Notes under the pieces: generated by a model
What the model was told of the DNA's origin: nothing
Databases searched by the model: none
The model's input: only the letters and a program-made list of their open reading frames with translations
Assembly: GCA_021791495.1 (NCBI GenBank)
Contig: JAJYWN010000008.1
Span: forward strand, 34,307-98,306
Reading direction: 5' to 3'
Source: Bacillota bacterium
Lineage (GTDB): Bacteria; Bacillota; Sulfobacillia; JAJYWN01
Length of the DNA stretch: 64,000 nucleotides
In this document: positions 34,831-44,451 of the stretch, in pieces
Layout of the letters: each line of letters starts with the position of its first letter
Numbering within the stretch: position 1 is the stretch's first letter
Made by a program: the position numbers and the translations under genes

Positions 34831-34897
34831 GACGTGGAACGGTGTGCCCGGGAGTCCTGCCAGAAAGCCGCGACCGCCCCGAAGGAAGGGGATAGGG

Positions 34898-35947
34898 ATG
34901 TCGGCATTGCTAGAAGACTACGCCATTGTTACCGAAGGACTTACCAGGACGTATCGGGTTCCCAAACCGAAGACCGGAGCAAAGACCAAGGGCAAAGGCA
35001 CCGAGTTTGTCGCCTTGAAAGGCGTGGACCTGACTGTCCGCCGGGGCGAGATATTCGGTCTGCTCGGGCCGAACGGGGCTGGAAAGAGCACCCTCATCAA
35101 GATTCTTTCCACCCTTCTCCTGCCCACCACGGGGCGGGCCTGGGTGGGCGGCTTCGATGTCGAGCGCGAGGCGCGGCGCATCAAGCCCATCATCAACATG
35201 GTCTGCGGCGGCGAGACCTCGGGCTTCGGAATGCTCAGCGTACGCGAGCAGCTCTGGATGTTCTCGCAGTTCTATGGTCTGACGAACGCGCAAGCCTTCG
35301 AGATCATCGACTCCATGCTGGAGACCCTTGGGCTGGCCGAGGCCGCCCACACCCGCGTCAGTAAGCTCTCCACGGGCATGCGCCAGAAGATGAACTTCAT
35401 CCGGGGGTTCCTGAACAGCCCCGACATTCTTTTCCTGGATGAGCCGACCCTGGGGCTGGACGTCTCCGCCGCGCGCGCCATCCGTATCCATGTCAAGGGC
35501 TGGTTGGAACGGCACCCCCAGAAGACGGTGCTACTGACAACCCACTACATGGCCGAGGCCGACGAACTCTGTGACCGCGTGGCCATCATCGACCAGGGTG
35601 GGATCGCCGCCTGCGACACCCCTTCCGCCCTGAAGAACAGGATCGGACAGGACGTGGTCCTGGGGCTGGAACTGACGGGCACGGAGCCGCGCGACGGCGC
35701 CTTCGCCGGCGCGATTTCGGGATTGCCCGGCGTCCGGCGCTCGGCCTTCCACCAGGAGCCGGACCGAGGGACCACCCAGGCGACGGTCATCCTGAAAGAC
35801 GACCGCCCCATTCCGGCCGTCATCGCCTGCCTGGCGGAGGCCGGAGCCCACGTGGTCGGCGTCCACAAGAGCGAAGTGACCTTGGAAGACGTGTTCCTGG
35901 AACTGGTCGGACGGAAACTCCACGACGAAGGAGGGGAGAAGGCATGA
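34898..35947 (+). CDS. ABC-2 type transporter ATP-binding protein
   Basis: GPNGAGKSTLIKIL, LSTGMRQKMNFIRG, LFLDEPTLGLD, TTHYMAEADELCDRVAIID. Confidence 0.92.
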   Translation: MSALLEDYAIVTEGLTRTYRVPKPKTGAKTKGKGTEFVALKGVDLTVRRGEIFGLLGPNGAGKSTLIKILSTLLLPTTGRAWVGGFDVEREARRIKPIINMVCGGETSGFGMLSVREQLWMFSQFYGLTNAQAFEIIDSMLETLGLAEAAHTRVSKLSTGMRQKMNFIRGFLNSPDILFLDEPTLGLDVSAARAIRIHVKGWLERHPQKTVLLTTHYMAEADELCDRVAIIDQGGIAACDTPSALKNRIGQDVVLGLELTGTEPRDGAFAGAISGLPGVRRSAFHQEPDRGTTQATVILKDDRPIPAVIACLAEAGAHVVGVHKSEVTLEDVFLELVGRKLHDEGGEKA

Positions 35948-36822
35948 TAGCGGGCACGGACACGCGAAAAGGCGGGAACGCACCGCACCGGACAGGAAAC
36001 AGCAGGCTCTTAGGTAGCCTGGAGCTGAACCTCCGGGCCATGCGGGCGCGGGCCTATGTGCGGGTCGTGGGCGTGAACCGGGAACTGTCGTGGCTATTCT
36101 TCGACATCTTCCTACCCCTCTTCGGGGTGGCGGCCTACGTCTACGTCTACCGTTCCCTTGACGCGCCGCCGGCCTACGCCGGATTCGTCATCCTGGGCGG
36201 GGCGATGACCGCCTACTGGCTGAACGTCCTCTGGGCCATGGCTTCCCAGTTCTATTGGGACAAGGAGACCGGGAACCTCGAGGTCTTCTACTTGTCGCCT
36301 ATGTCTCCCATGGCGGTCCTCTTCGGCATGTCGGTGGGGGGTCTGATTCAGACCAGCCTGCGGGCCTTCACCACCATGATTCTTGGCAGCTGGCTCTTCG
36401 GCGTCCACTTCCAGGTGGAAAGCCCTGGGGCGCTGGCGGCGGCCTTCTTGTTGACCATGGCGGCGCTGTACGGTCTGGGGATGGCCCTGGCCTCCTTCTA
36501 CCTGATGTACGGACGGGAAGCCTGGCACATCTCGAACCTGCTTCAGGAGCCGGTCTATCTGGTGGCAGGCCTCCAGTTCCCGATCAAGGCTCTCGGGATG
36601 ACGGTGGCCCTAACGGTTTCCTTCTTGCCCTTGACGGTGGGGATGGACGCCGTCCGGCAGCTTCTATACCCGGGCGCCGGCTTCGGGTACCTGCCGGTGG
36701 CCGTGGAAATCGGAATCCTGGTGTTGCTAAGCGGCATCTTCCTGACCCTGGCCCAAGTGGGGCTGAGGTGGATGGAGCGGGCCGCCAAGCGCGAGGGGAG
36801 GTTGACGTTGAGATGGCAGTAG
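35944..36822 (+). CDS. ABC-2 type permease
   Basis: Multiple TM segments; 4-nt overlap with ATPase. Confidence 0.8.
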   Translation: MIAGTDTRKGGNAPHRTGNSRLLGSLELNLRAMRARAYVRVVGVNRELSWLFFDIFLPLFGVAAYVYVYRSLDAPPAYAGFVILGGAMTAYWLNVLWAMASQFYWDKETGNLEVFYLSPMSPMAVLFGMSVGGLIQTSLRAFTTMILGSWLFGVHFQVESPGALAAAFLLTMAALYGLGMALASFYLMYGREAWHISNLLQEPVYLVAGLQFPIKALGMTVALTVSFLPLTVGMDAVRQLLYPGAGFGYLPVAVEIGILVLLSGIFLTLAQVGLRWMERAAKREGRLTLRWQ

Positions 36823-37715
36823 CATCAGCTATGGCTACGATGACAGCCGTCCTGACCGCGGCGATGGCGAAGATCAAGGGGAACTGGCGCGTTCTCCAAC
36901 TGTCCGCCTGGCTGGGCTGGCAGCTGGAGTCGAACTGGACCGACCCTCTCCTCTTTCTGGGCTACATCTTCGTCAAGCCGGTGGCCAGCTCTCTGATCCT
37001 GTTGGTCATGTATTTGGTGGTGACCCGCGGGGACACCACCGCGCCGGCTTTCGCCGGGATGTACGTGGGGAACGCTTTCTTCGCCTTCGTCGGGCAGGTC
37101 ATGTTCGGCGTGTCGTGGGTCATCGCCGAGGACCGTGAGCACTTCGCGACCCTGAAGTACGTGTACATCTCCCGCATCCGGCTCTTCTGGTACCTGCTGG
37201 GGCGGGCGGGAGCCAAATTCGTCATTACGTCCATTTCCACCGCGGTACTACTCCTGTTCGGACGGTACGCCTTGGGGGTACCCCTGCATCTGACCGGTTT
37301 TCGGCCGCTGTACTTCGGGGTCGTCTTCGGGCTCGGGATCGTTGGCTGCGTCGGAGCCAGCCTGTTCATGGCCGGAATCATGCTGGTAGCGGCCCGGAAT
37401 GGGGGAGGTTATGCCGAGGGGTTGGCCGGTCTTTTCTACCTGGCCAGCGGGGCGCTGTTCCCCATCGATATCTTGCCACGGTGGCTTCAGGGTGCTTCGC
37501 TCGCCCTACCGTTCACCTACTGGATCGAGGGTTTGAAACGCGCCTTGTTGGGCACCGCGACCGGCGCACGACTGTCCGCCCTCGGTGACACGGGACTCCT
37601 ATGGCGCCTGGCGCTGGGTACAGCCGCGGCGATAATCGTGGGCGCGGGGGCCTTCCGGCTGGCTGAACATGTGGCCCGTAGGCGCGGACTCCTCGATATG
37701 CAGACCCAATCCTGA
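36813..37715 (+). CDS. ABC-2 type permease (second)
   Basis: Overlaps previous gene by 10 nt; TM segments, YLASGALFPIDILPRWLQGASLALPFTYWIEGLKRALLG typical of ABC-2 permeases; ATG at 36813 inferred within ORF 36255-37715. Confidence 0.8.
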   Translation: MAVASAMATMTAVLTAAMAKIKGNWRVLQLSAWLGWQLESNWTDPLLFLGYIFVKPVASSLILLVMYLVVTRGDTTAPAFAGMYVGNAFFAFVGQVMFGVSWVIAEDREHFATLKYVYISRIRLFWYLLGRAGAKFVITSISTAVLLLFGRYALGVPLHLTGFRPLYFGVVFGLGIVGCVGASLFMAGIMLVAARNGGGYAEGLAGLFYLASGALFPIDILPRWLQGASLALPFTYWIEGLKRALLGTATGARLSALGDTGLLWRLALGTAAAIIVGAGAFRLAEHVARRRGLLDMQTQS

Positions 37716-37743
37716 ATCCGGGCTACGGCTGGTGCCACGGGGG

Positions 37744-40700
37744 TTATGGCTGGTTCCACGAGAAGCGGAGGAGGTCGGGCGAAGCGACCTCCTCACCGCT
37801 ACCCCCGCCCCAGGCGCCGCCGCTACTTCCATCGCCTCCGCCTCCGCCTCCGCCGTCCCCATCGTCTCCATTGAAATCCAGGCGGAGGCGGTGGCGGCCT
37901 GGCGCCAAGGACAGGTCGAAGGTACCGACCGTTTCGGCGGCTGAAGACAGCTCCCCGACGAGTTGTCCGTCCACCCACAGGCGCAGCCGTCCAGCCAACT
38001 TGACGCGGAAAGTCGTGTCGCCACCACGGAAGTCCCAGTCCCCCGTGTACCGGACGCTCTTTAAGGGCCCCGGGAGGGCGGTGTTCATGGTCACGTCTTT
38101 GCGCAGATCGATGACAGTCTCGTCGTTACTGAAGACATAGGACGAAAAGCCGCCGTCGTAGTAGTAATCAGCCCGCCAGAGGCCTTGGGGCACGCGCTCG
38201 GGTGGAGTCTGGGGATGGATGTCGAGGCTGAGGTGGCCCGCTACGCCCACCGCATCGGCCCTACCCATCTGGCGGAAACGCACTTCGATCCTCCGGTAGC
38301 GGTGGTCGCCCACGGAACGGGATGCCACCGTTTCCCCTCCGTGGGGCCAGCTGAACAAGGGCACCTCCCACGAACCCGGCGCCGCGTTGTCCCACTGGTC
38401 CAGCACCAAGTGACCATCCACCCAGATGCGGAGGCCGCCGTCGGATGTGGCGTGGATGACCTTGGGGCCGGGGTCGAAGCGGAAGTCACCGACCCAATAG
38501 GCGCTGATGGACTGCCTGCCGGCCGCCGCCGGTGGGGCGAACGAAAGCTCCTCTTCCTGCCCGCTGCCCAGCAACTCGTCGAGGTTGTCCCCCCGGAAGT
38601 AGCTGGCCAGCCAGGACCCTTTCGGAACAGGGCCATCCCGCCGGAACCCTCCGACCAGGTCCGGGAGTTCGACCAGCTTGATGTAGTAGGCATCCTGGGT
38701 CTGTCCGCGCCAGTAGGCCAGGTTGAGATCGGTGATCTCCTGGAACAGGAAGAACAGCCGGCCTCCATAGCGGATTCCGAAGGCCATCAGCCCGCGGTCG
38801 CTATCGCCGTTGATGCGCTGTCCGGGGGGGAGGAAGGGGTTTTGCGGCAGCGTGACCATCCCGCGTTCGTCGGCCTTGAAATGAAGATCGGGTTGGTTAT
38901 CCATCACCTTCGGGATGAGCTCCCGTGAACTGGCGGCATAGGTAGCGGCCAGCGGCGTCACTTGGTAGACGTCCACCTCGGCACCGGATAGGGGCCGGCC
39001 GTTTTGGTCCACGAACTGGAAGTGGTTGCGTTCGGGCAGATCCTTGTCCAGGAAAACGCCCAGGTCGGGCGGGGGGTTGAAGTTTCCCGGACCGCGCCGG
39101 TGCGCCTTCCGGTTCCAGGCGGCGGCGCTGTACTGGTCCACCACCGGCCGTCCGTAGAAGACGGTGGCCGTGTTCATAGCGTCATTCCAGAAATGGTGGT
39201 AGACGTACTGGTCATCGAGGCCGACGTACGGCATCAGGCTGGTCCCGGCCGCCAGCTTTCCGTCGTCGCCGGTCACCTCTATTTGGCGACGCCCGCGCGG
39301 CAACTCGACTTGGTCCAGGCACAGGCCATACAGGTCTACCAGGTATCTGGCATGGCTCATCTCGTGGACGGCGGTCTGCGGGAAGTCGAATTCAGACCCA
39401 CGCAAGACGACCCATTTGTCCGCGTCAAGGTCGGTGGCCAGGGTCTTGGGCGGCCGCCGGGCGGGCGGCATGACCGGGTCGGCCAGGTAACCCCATTGCA
39501 GGTCGACGGTACGGTCGGCGGGGTCCGGGGCGCTGGTTTCCGTGAACGCCCAGGTGAGGGAGGACGAGTCCCGTGGAAGAGTCCCGTCGGGCACGACCAC
39601 CACCTTGTCCAGTGCCAAACGGTCGTCCACGCCGTGCGGCGTGGCCGCGAAACGGGCCCGCCCCAGGTCGTCGTTCCAACGGCTAAGGGCGCGCTGCCAG
39701 TAATCCTCGAAACCGTTGGTACCGTAGTTCAGCCGGTATTGGTTCTGGTGGAAGTAGTTATAGAGGCTCTCCTCGATCCAAAGCCCTACCAGAAGGGCGT
39801 TGGTCCTGACGGTAACGCTGTTATTCACCAGCGAGGCTTCGGTTTCGGGCGCGGCAGCGGTGGCGGTTGCGGCCCCGGCCGCGGTTCCCGCGGGTACCAC
39901 CCGGAACTCCAAGTCGTGGTCGGAGGCCTCCCATTCCCAATAATACGGGACGGTCACTTCCCGGCCGGGTCCGATGATGAGAGACCCGTTTCCGGCCGGC
40001 TCCCCGTCGAACAGCCATTGAAAGGACACATCCGCCGACTGCTCGCCCCAGTTCTTCACGTGGGCCAGGTAGGTCATGTCCTGACCCGTGCGGGGCCACC
40101 CGCTGGAATTGGACTGGTCCTCGGGGTCGAAGGGGAGGCGGGGGGTACGCTCGATGTAAAGGACATCGATGTCGGAGTGGCGGTTGTCCAACGGGACGCC
40201 GGGAGCGGTCCCCGGCTCCATGACCACGCGGGCAGGCTGCGGCGTCAACTGCGGCGCCGCTTGCGGTCCCGCCTGCGACCCAGCCGGTGGGGTCGACGGG
40301 TCATGCTCCACGGAAAGGACATGCGGGCCTTCCGCCAGTTCGACGGCCCGGAGAAAAGGCAGAGATTCGGGTTGGTCCCAAGAGTCAACAACCAACTGAC
40401 TGTCCAACCAGACCCGGAGCCGCCCCGAGGGTGCCACACGCAGGAGGTATGGACCACCTTCGAGGAAGGCCCGGCGGCTCCAGAACGTCGGGCCGTTCGG
40501 GTCGGGCGAGCCGGTCCCCTCCCAGCACAATGCCGCCGCCGGCTCCCTTAGGCCGTCTGCCCCTCTATGAGCCTCGGGGTCCAGCCAGTCGACGGGCTGG
40601 AAAGAATGCGGGGGAACCGTGGCGTACATGTCCAGCGGCAAGGTGGGACGGTGCCCACCCGGGGCCCACGCGAGAAAAAAGAACAAGGCCAGGGCACCCC

Positions 40701-40758
40701 AAGCCTTGACCCACGCGGGAATGCTCTGCCACTTAGCGACTAACCTGCCGGGGACCAT
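37744..40758 (-). CDS. Large secreted/membrane-anchored multidomain protein: PA14-like modules plus HExxH metallopeptidase-like centre
   Basis: N-terminal TM; PA14-like strands (GRLRVWLDSQLVVDSWDQ; GGLRIWVDGHLVLDQWDN; GRLRLWVDGQLVGELSS); QTAVHEMSHARYLVDLYGL; CARDB-like segment. Confidence 0.75.
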   Translation of the reverse strand: MVPGRLVAKWQSIPAWVKAWGALALFFFLAWAPGGHRPTLPLDMYATVPPHSFQPVDWLDPEAHRGADGLREPAAALCWEGTGSPDPNGPTFWSRRAFLEGGPYLLRVAPSGRLRVWLDSQLVVDSWDQPESLPFLRAVELAEGPHVLSVEHDPSTPPAGSQAGPQAAPQLTPQPARVVMEPGTAPGVPLDNRHSDIDVLYIERTPRLPFDPEDQSNSSGWPRTGQDMTYLAHVKNWGEQSADVSFQWLFDGEPAGNGSLIIGPGREVTVPYYWEWEASDHDLEFRVVPAGTAAGAATATAAAPETEASLVNNSVTVRTNALLVGLWIEESLYNYFHQNQYRLNYGTNGFEDYWQRALSRWNDDLGRARFAATPHGVDDRLALDKVVVVPDGTLPRDSSSLTWAFTETSAPDPADRTVDLQWGYLADPVMPPARRPPKTLATDLDADKWVVLRGSEFDFPQTAVHEMSHARYLVDLYGLCLDQVELPRGRRQIEVTGDDGKLAAGTSLMPYVGLDDQYVYHHFWNDAMNTATVFYGRPVVDQYSAAAWNRKAHRRGPGNFNPPPDLGVFLDKDLPERNHFQFVDQNGRPLSGAEVDVYQVTPLAATYAASSRELIPKVMDNQPDLHFKADERGMVTLPQNPFLPPGQRINGDSDRGLMAFGIRYGGRLFFLFQEITDLNLAYWRGQTQDAYYIKLVELPDLVGGFRRDGPVPKGSWLASYFRGDNLDELLGSGQEEELSFAPPAAAGRQSISAYWVGDFRFDPGPKVIHATSDGGLRIWVDGHLVLDQWDNAAPGSWEVPLFSWPHGGETVASRSVGDHRYRRIEVRFRQMGRADAVGVAGHLSLDIHPQTPPERVPQGLWRADYYYDGGFSSYVFSNDETVIDLRKDVTMNTALPGPLKSVRYTGDWDFRGGDTTFRVKLAGRLRLWVDGQLVGELSSAAETVGTFDLSLAPGRHRLRLDFNGDDGDGGGGGGGDGSSGGAWGGGSGEEVASPDLLRFSWNQP

Positions 40759-40821
40759 TTCTCACCTCGCCTGGCCTTATATACGGGCGTCGCAGTCCAC
40801 AGGTTTGACACCGGGCGGCGC

Positions 40822-41559
40822 GTGCGACAGAATCTAGAGAGAAGGTCGGCCGCGCGTCCACCGGCCGCGGAACACCGGGAGGGGTGTCGCCTGAGAGCCG
40901 CGGAAATCCTGGCGAAGCTGGAGTCCTGGGGCAACGAGGCCAACCGGGCCGGCCAGGCGCGTTTCGGTATTCGGCCGGCCAGGAACTTCGGCGTGTCCGT
41001 AACCCAGATCCGGCGTCTTGCCAGGGACGTGGGCCATGACCATGATCTGGCCCTGGCCCTCTGGGACACGGGCGTGCACGAGGCGCGTATCCTCGCCAGC
41101 ATCTTGGCCGACCCCGCTCGGGTCACTCCGGAGACCGCGGACCAGTGGACCGCCTCCTTCGATAGCTGGGATATTGTCGATCAGTTCTGCCTAAACCTCT
41201 TTTGGCGGCTGCCTTTTGCCTCAGCGATGGTCGAGAAGTACTGTGCGTCCAAGGTAGAGTTCGTGCGTCGCACGGGTCTGTCCCTTGTGGCGGCCATGGC
41301 TTTCAAAAACAAGAGAGCTTCCAACGTTGATCTGGCTGCCTTCATCCCGCTCGTGACTGCGGCAGCCGCCCGAGATGACCGCAATTTCGTCAAGAAAGCC
41401 GCCAGTTGGGCCCTGCGGCAATTGGGCAAGCGCTCCCCCACCCTGAAAGCGCAGGCTGTGGCGGCGGCAGAGGGACTCCGAACGGCCTATCCCAAGGAAA
41501 GGGCAGCGCGATGGGTGGCCGCGGACGTTCTGCGTGAACTGACTGGAGGTAGTGTGTAA
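40822..41559 (+). CDS. AlkD-like DNA alkylation repair (HEAT-repeat) protein
   Basis: RFGIRPARNFGVSVTQIRRLARDVGHDHDLALALWDTGVHEARILASIL...FDSWDIVDQFC...EFVRRTGLSLVAAMAF...DDRNFVKKAASWALRQLGKRSP; start uncertain. Confidence 0.88.
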   Translation: MRQNLERRSAARPPAAEHREGCRLRAAEILAKLESWGNEANRAGQARFGIRPARNFGVSVTQIRRLARDVGHDHDLALALWDTGVHEARILASILADPARVTPETADQWTASFDSWDIVDQFCLNLFWRLPFASAMVEKYCASKVEFVRRTGLSLVAAMAFKNKRASNVDLAAFIPLVTAAAARDDRNFVKKAASWALRQLGKRSPTLKAQAVAAAEGLRTAYPKERAARWVAADVLRELTGGSV

Positions 41560-41561
41560 CC

Positions 41562-42122
41562 GTGGCTGATGGGGCACTGACCATCGGAGTCGTTTCGGAC
41601 ACTCACGTCCCCCGTCGTGCCCGTAGGCTGCCACCGGAGCTTCTCCGAGCCTTACGGGAAGCCCGTGTGGATCATGTCCTGCACGCCGGTGATCTGGTGG
41701 ATATGTCCGTGTTGGAGCAACTGTCCGCCATCGCCCCCGTGTCGGCCGTGGCCGGAAACATGGACGGATGGGACACCGCGCTTCAGCTGCCGCGACGGCG
41801 CATCGTCAGCCTTGGAGGAGTGGCCATCGGGCTGACGCACGGGGACGAAGGGCGGGGTCCGGATACACCCACGCGGGCCTTCTCGGTGTTCGCCGATGAT
41901 GAGGTGGCGGCGGTGGTCTTCGGCCACAGTCACATGCCTTTCTGTCAGTGGCGGGAGGGCAGATTGCTGTTCAACCCCGGCTCGCCGACCGATCCACGCC
42001 GGCAGCCCAGTCCGACCTATGGTCTGCTCCGCATCCATGTAGGTGCCCTCGATGCCGACGCCGTTGCGGAGCGAAGCCAGTCGCCGCGCCTTTCGGGAGA
42101 GCTACTGAGGCTTGCCCCGTGA
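41562..42122 (+). CDS. YfcE/MJ0936-type metallophosphoesterase
   Basis: IGVVSDTHVPRRA, VDHVLHAGDLVD, VAGNMDGWD, GLTHGDEG, FGHSHMPF, FNPGSPTDPR. Confidence 0.92.
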   Translation: MADGALTIGVVSDTHVPRRARRLPPELLRALREARVDHVLHAGDLVDMSVLEQLSAIAPVSAVAGNMDGWDTALQLPRRRIVSLGGVAIGLTHGDEGRGPDTPTRAFSVFADDEVAAVVFGHSHMPFCQWREGRLLFNPGSPTDPRRQPSPTYGLLRIHVGALDADAVAERSQSPRLSGELLRLAP

Positions 42123-42130
42123 CCTCTTGA

Positions 42131-42325
42131 TTATCCTTTGACGTCGGGACGTTTGACCCCGTGGTCCTCGTCGTATTGCCGTTCATCCCGAAAACTCATA
42201 CAACAGGTCTCCTCGGTGTTGTCGGGATGGTCTTCGGTATACGAGACCTTGACCGTCTCCTTCGAGCATTTGCCTTCCTTCTCATAGATGCAGTTGTCAA
42301 CGGCACAGTAGATCTCGGTGGTCAT
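42131..42325 (-). CDS. DUF1540 domain protein
   Basis: 64 aa: IYCAVDNCIYEKEGKCSKETVKVSYTE...ETCCMSF Cys pattern. Confidence 0.85.
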   Translation of the reverse strand: MTTEIYCAVDNCIYEKEGKCSKETVKVSYTEDHPDNTEETCCMSFRDERQYDEDHGVKRPDVKG

Positions 42326-42626
42326 CGAACAGCCCTCCTCGGAAAGTCAAAAGGCTTCGAACTTAGTGCTTGAAGGCCAGCTTCTGGCGTTAGGCTGCGC
42401 CGCTAGACATGGGGCTATGCTTTGCCGGCCCCACATGCCAAAGTCCCGTCCGTTCTCCAGCCCGATTCACTTTCAAGCTCCGAAATCTCGCGCTCAGCCC
42501 GAAATTGTCAACCTATTGTGACATGCGTGGCCGCCGCAGGAAGTCCCCTTTTGGGTGCTGAATTCGCAGGTCAAAGACTCGTCGCGCGTGATGGTCCGCA
42601 CAGAAGCCGTCGAAGGAGAAGAGAGA

Positions 42627-43490
42627 GTGTCTCTCAGGGGAAGGGCAACCACGAGGTTCTGGGGAAAAGTCATCGCCTTGTCGGTCGCCGCCGTTCTGGT
42701 GGCGGTGCTGGGCCTGCCTTCCGGTTGCTCGCGCGCTTCCGTCAGCGCCAACGCCATCACCCTGGCCGGCTCCACCTCAGTCCAACCTTTCGCCGAGGTG
42801 CTGGGCGACGAGTTCATGGCCGACCACAAAGGGCAGGTCATAAACGTGCAGGGCGGCGGGTCCAGCGCCGGTATTCAGGCAGCACGTTCGGAGGCCGCGC
42901 AGATCGGCATGTCGTCCCGGAAGCTGAAGAAGGACGAAGCCGACCTCACCCCGATTACCATCGCTTGGGATGCCATCGCCATCATCGTTAACCCAGTCAA
43001 CCCGATATCCGCCATCACTACCCAGCAAGTGCGGGACATCTTCAGCGGCAAGATCGCCCGGTGGTCCCAATTGGGAGGGAAGAACGTTCCCATTACCGTC
43101 ATCTCTCGCGAGGAAGGTTCGGGTACCCGCGGCTCATTCGACGAGATGGTGTTGAAGGAACTGGACATCACGCCGCGCGCGCTTTTCCAGGATTCCAACG
43201 GGGCCGTCCGGGAGATCGTGGCCAACGACCCCAACGCCATCGGGTATATGTCCCTAGGGCTGGTAGACCAGCGAGTTAAGGCATTGCCACTCGATGGCAT
43301 CCAGCCGTCCACCGCCACCGTGCTGAATTCCACCTACACGCTGGTCCGACCCTTCCTCTTCGTCTTGAAAGCGAAGGCCACCGGCGAGTCCGCCGCGTTC
43401 ATCGATTTCGTGCTGGGCCCGAAGGGCCAGGACACGTTGGCACGCGAGGGCCTGGTCCCGGTGAAACCGGCGACGGGAGGGGGAAAGTAG
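42627..43490 (+). CDS. pstS: Phosphate ABC transporter substrate-binding lipoprotein
   Basis: Lipobox-like LGLPSGCSR; ITLAGSTSVQPFAEVL, GGGSSAGIQAARSEAAQIGMSSR, SREEGSGTRGSFDEMV; GTG start inferred. Confidence 0.92.
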   Translation: MSLRGRATTRFWGKVIALSVAAVLVAVLGLPSGCSRASVSANAITLAGSTSVQPFAEVLGDEFMADHKGQVINVQGGGSSAGIQAARSEAAQIGMSSRKLKKDEADLTPITIAWDAIAIIVNPVNPISAITTQQVRDIFSGKIARWSQLGGKNVPITVISREEGSGTRGSFDEMVLKELDITPRALFQDSNGAVREIVANDPNAIGYMSLGLVDQRVKALPLDGIQPSTATVLNSTYTLVRPFLFVLKAKATGESAAFIDFVLGPKGQDTLAREGLVPVKPATGGGK

Positions 43491-43491
43491 G

Positions 43492-44451
43492 ATGCCCGGG
43501 CGCCGACGCATCCCCCGTGACCCGCGCGAGAAGGCGGACCGCCTCATCGGCAACATCCTCCTGGCCATCGCTTTCTCGGCCGTGTCGATCCTGCTCTTGT
43601 TGACCCTCTTCATCTTCAAGGAGGGCCTACCGATCTTCTCCAAGATAGGACTGAAAGGTTTCCTGCTGGGGCTGAAGTGGGCGCCGGGCAAGGGCGTCTT
43701 CGGCATTCTTCCCATGATCGCCGGTTCGGTCTACGTCACCGGCGGAGCCCTCATCATGGGCGTGCCTTTGGGCCTGGCCTGCGCCCTGTTTCTTTCCGAG
43801 ATCGCACCGCTCAGGCTATCGAGGGTCATGAAACCCGCCATCGAGCTGCTGGCCGCCATCCCGTCAGTGGTTTACGGGTTCATCGGGCTGGTCGTCTTGG
43901 TGCCGCTGATCCGCTCTGTTCTGGGAGGCCCTGGCTTCTCCGTCCTGGCAAGCTCGGTAGTGTTGGCCATCATGATCCTGCCGACCATTATCAGCATCTC
44001 TTACGATGCTATGAAGGCGGTCCCGGTCTCGTTCCGTGAGGGGTCGCTGGCCCTGGGGGCCAGCAAGTGGCAGACCATGATCGGCGTACTCCTGCCCGCC
44101 GCCCGCTCGGGGATCGTGGCCGGCGTCATTTTGGGAATGGGGCGCGCCGTCGGTGAAACCATGGCCGTAATCATGGTCGCGGGGAACGCCACCACCGTAC
44201 CCTTGACCCCACTGGACCCAGTGCGTACCCTCACCAGCAACATCGCCCTGGAAATGGGTTATGCGGCCGGAGATCACCGGACGGCACTGTTCGCTACCGG
44301 GGTCGTCCTGTTCATCATCATCATGATTCTGAACGTACTGGCCACAAGGATTACCCGATCGCGCATCCGCGCTTCGTTCCCCAAGCCCCACCGTGTGTCA
44401 TCCGAAACCGCGTCCGCGACCGGTTCCGCGGAAGGGGGCGAACGGCGTTGA
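43492..44451 (+). CDS. pstC: Phosphate ABC transporter permease PstC
   Basis: IPSVVYGFIGL, REGSLALGASKWQTMIGVLLPAARSGIVAGVILGMGRAVGETMAVIMVAGN. Confidence 0.93.
   Translation: MPGRRRIPRDPREKADRLIGNILLAIAFSAVSILLLLTLFIFKEGLPIFSKIGLKGFLLGLKWAPGKGVFGILPMIAGSVYVTGGALIMGVPLGLACALFLSEIAPLRLSRVMKPAIELLAAIPSVVYGFIGLVVLVPLIRSVLGGPGFSVLASSVVLAIMILPTIISISYDAMKAVPVSFREGSLALGASKWQTMIGVLLPAARSGIVAGVILGMGRAVGETMAVIMVAGNATTVPLTPLDPVRTLTSNIALEMGYAAGDHRTALFATGVVLFIIIMILNVLATRITRSRIRASFPKPHRVSSETASATGSAEGGERR

Noticed and set aside
36255-36812. N-terminal extension of ORF 36255-37715
   Set aside because: Out-of-frame overlap with the first ABC-2 permease; a start at 36813 fits better
39004-40551. 515-aa plus-strand ORF antisense to the PA14/metallopeptidase gene
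   Set aside because: No domain signature; the minus strand has a coherent multidomain protein
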